Origin: Flavobacteriales bacterium UBA7519
GTDB lineage: Bacteria > Bacteroidota > Bacteroidia > Flavobacteriales > Weeksellaceae
DNA: 14,391 bases
Direction: 5' to 3'
Assembly: GCA_002476905.1 (NCBI GenBank)
Contig: DLND01000021.1
Span: 1-14,391, forward strand
In this document: positions 13,512-14,391 of the stretch, piece after piece
Numbering within the stretch: position 1 is the stretch's first letter
Layout: every line of letters starts with the position of its first letter
Position numbers and translations under genes: made by a program
The notes under the pieces: generated by a model
What the model was told of the DNA's origin: nothing
The model's input: the letters and a program-made list of their open reading frames with translations, nothing else
Databases searched by the model: none

Positions 13512-14391
13512 TTAGTTTACAAGAATATTCCCTGTCATTTCCTCAGGAATATCTACGCCCATCACTTTAAGGATTGTTGGCGCAACATCGCCCAATTTTC
13601 CTGGTGTCAAATTCCAAGTGTGGTCTTTGTCCATCACAATAAACGGAACCAGATTTGTGGAATGTTGTGTATTCGGGCTCCCGTCTGCATTAATCATCAC
13701 GTCAGAATTACCGTGGTCTGCCAAAATAAAAACAGCGTAGCCGTGCTCATATGCGGCAGTTGCTACTTTCTGGATACATTCATCCACCACTTCCGCTGCT
13801 TTTACCGCTGCTGAGAAAACTCCAGTGTGACCTACCATATCAGTATTAGCAAAATTGAGGCAAATAAAGTCTGCTGTTTCTTTTTCGATTTCTGGAACTA
13901 TGGCGTTTGTGATATCATAAGCAGACATTTCCGGCTTAAGATCATATGTCGCTACATCTTTCGGGCTTGGGCAGAGCAAACGTCTTTCCTGCACAAACTC
14001 TGCTTCACGACCACCTGAGAAAAAGAATGTAACGTGCGGATATTTCTCTGTTTCCGCAATTCTGATTTGGGATTTCCCCGCACTTTCCAAAACCTCACCC
14101 ATTGTTTTCTGAAGAACATTCTCATCAAAAACAACTTTTACATTCTGGAAGGTTTTATCATAATTAGTCAAGGTCACATAATATAAGTCCAGCTTTTTCA
14201 TTCCATACTCTGGGAAATCCTGCTGAGAAAGCACTTCGGTAATTTCACGACCCCTGTCTGTACGGAAATTGAAACAAATGACCACATCGTGGTCTTCGAT
14301 TTTGGCAATCGGAAAATGATTCTGAACACCTACAATCGGTTTGATAAACTCATCGGTCACATCCTGATTATAAGAATCCTGAATAGATTGC
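13512..14391 (-). CDS. gpmI: 2,3-bisphosphoglycerate-independent phosphoglycerate mutase, C-terminal part (gene runs off the window)
   Basis: This is the last 292 or so codons of an enzyme of about 510 residues that interconverts 3- and 2-phosphoglycerate in glycolysis and gluconeogenesis with a two-manganese, alkaline-phosphatase-like site. The open frame continues to the right edge with no start codon; a GTG at 14360 is internal, since the preceding codons (QSIQDSYNQD) already match the family. Visible motifs are TDEFIKPIV, the substrate-binding FNFRTDRGREIT (RTDR where many family members have RPDR), VTFFFSGGREAEF, the metal ligands in NFANTDMVGHTG (Asp and His), the ADHGNSD pair (Asp-His), and the His in NTQHSTNLVPF. 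All catalytic features of this half are intact. It is followed by a strong terminator, so it ends its transcription unit. Confidence 0.96.
   Translation of the reverse strand, partial: QSIQDSYNQDVTDEFIKPIVGVQNHFPIAKIEDHDVVICFNFRTDRGREITEVLSQQDFPEYGMKKLDLYYVTLTNYDKTFQNVKVVFDENVLQKTMGEVLESAGKSQIRIAETEKYPHVTFFFSGGREAEFVQERRLLCPSPKDVATYDLKPEMSAYDITNAIVPEIEKETADFICLNFANTDMVGHTGVFSAAVKAAEVVDECIQKVATAAYEHGYAVFILADHGNSDVMINADGSPNTQHSTNLVPFIVMDKDHTWNLTPGKLGDVAPTILKVMGVDIPEEMTGNILVN

Noticed and set aside
14358..14360. GTG at 14360 as the start of phosphoglycerate mutase.
   Set aside because: The codons before it remain open and match the family up to the window edge, so the gene is simply cut by the window.

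Overview
The window reads as a low-GC chromosome segment of a Bacteroidota bacterium of the Flavobacteriia, probably close to Chryseobacterium or Elizabethkingia (Weeksellaceae). The clues are AT-rich intergenic DNA, no convincing Shine-Dalgarno sites, promoter-like boxes of the Bacteroidota type (TAnnTTTG), a BT0820-type HAD protein, an acyl-ACP desaturase and a scattered four-helix-bundle protein. The genus is inferred from remembered family resemblance. Every gene supported here lies on the minus strand, so transcription runs from the right end (14391) to the left end (1).

Right part (about 9100-14391), mostly housekeeping. It holds the C-terminal part of cofactor-independent phosphoglycerate mutase (cut by the window edge) with a terminator hairpin, then an acyl-ACP desaturase with its own promoter and terminator. 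Next comes a probable run of a small HAD phosphatase, a four-helix-bundle protein, type I methionine aminopeptidase and a SAM-dependent methyltransferase. Between the last two sits a 681-bp unit: a Y1 (HUH) transposase of the REP-associated type, flanked by about 82-bp imperfect inverted repeats. Each repeat carries two short hairpins with a three-base GAA/TTC loop. The unit begins about 10 bp after the aminopeptidase stop and ends 8 bp before the methyltransferase start, which is TTG rather than ATG.

Middle part (about 3086-9100), a complete tripartite RND multidrug efflux operon: lipoprotein periplasmic adaptor, HAE1-type inner-membrane pump, and NodT/OprM-type outer-membrane lipoprotein. 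A TAnnTTTG box upstream of the adaptor overlaps a half-conserved TCAAACA-type inverted repeat. A perfect copy lies about 150 bp further upstream. These look like operator sites for a TetR-type repressor not encoded here.

Left part (1-2987), a second efflux locus broken by an insertion sequence. An AraC-family regulator gene, followed by the N-terminal part of a TolC-family protein (cut by the window edge), is split by a 1469-bp IS5/IS1182-like element. The element has 15-bp perfect terminal inverted repeats and a 4-bp AAAT target duplication. Removing the element and one AAAT copy restores an uninterrupted 281-codon AraC reading frame, so the event can be reconstructed at base resolution. The IS left the DNA-binding half of the regulator behind, and its transposase is co-oriented with tolC with no visible terminator in between, so tolC expression may be altered.

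No RNA genes, CRISPR arrays or replication origins were seen. No stretch over 300 bases lacks a gene or element. The strongest candidates for something under-described are the two-hairpin inverted-repeat Y1 transposase unit and the IS-split AraC regulator.
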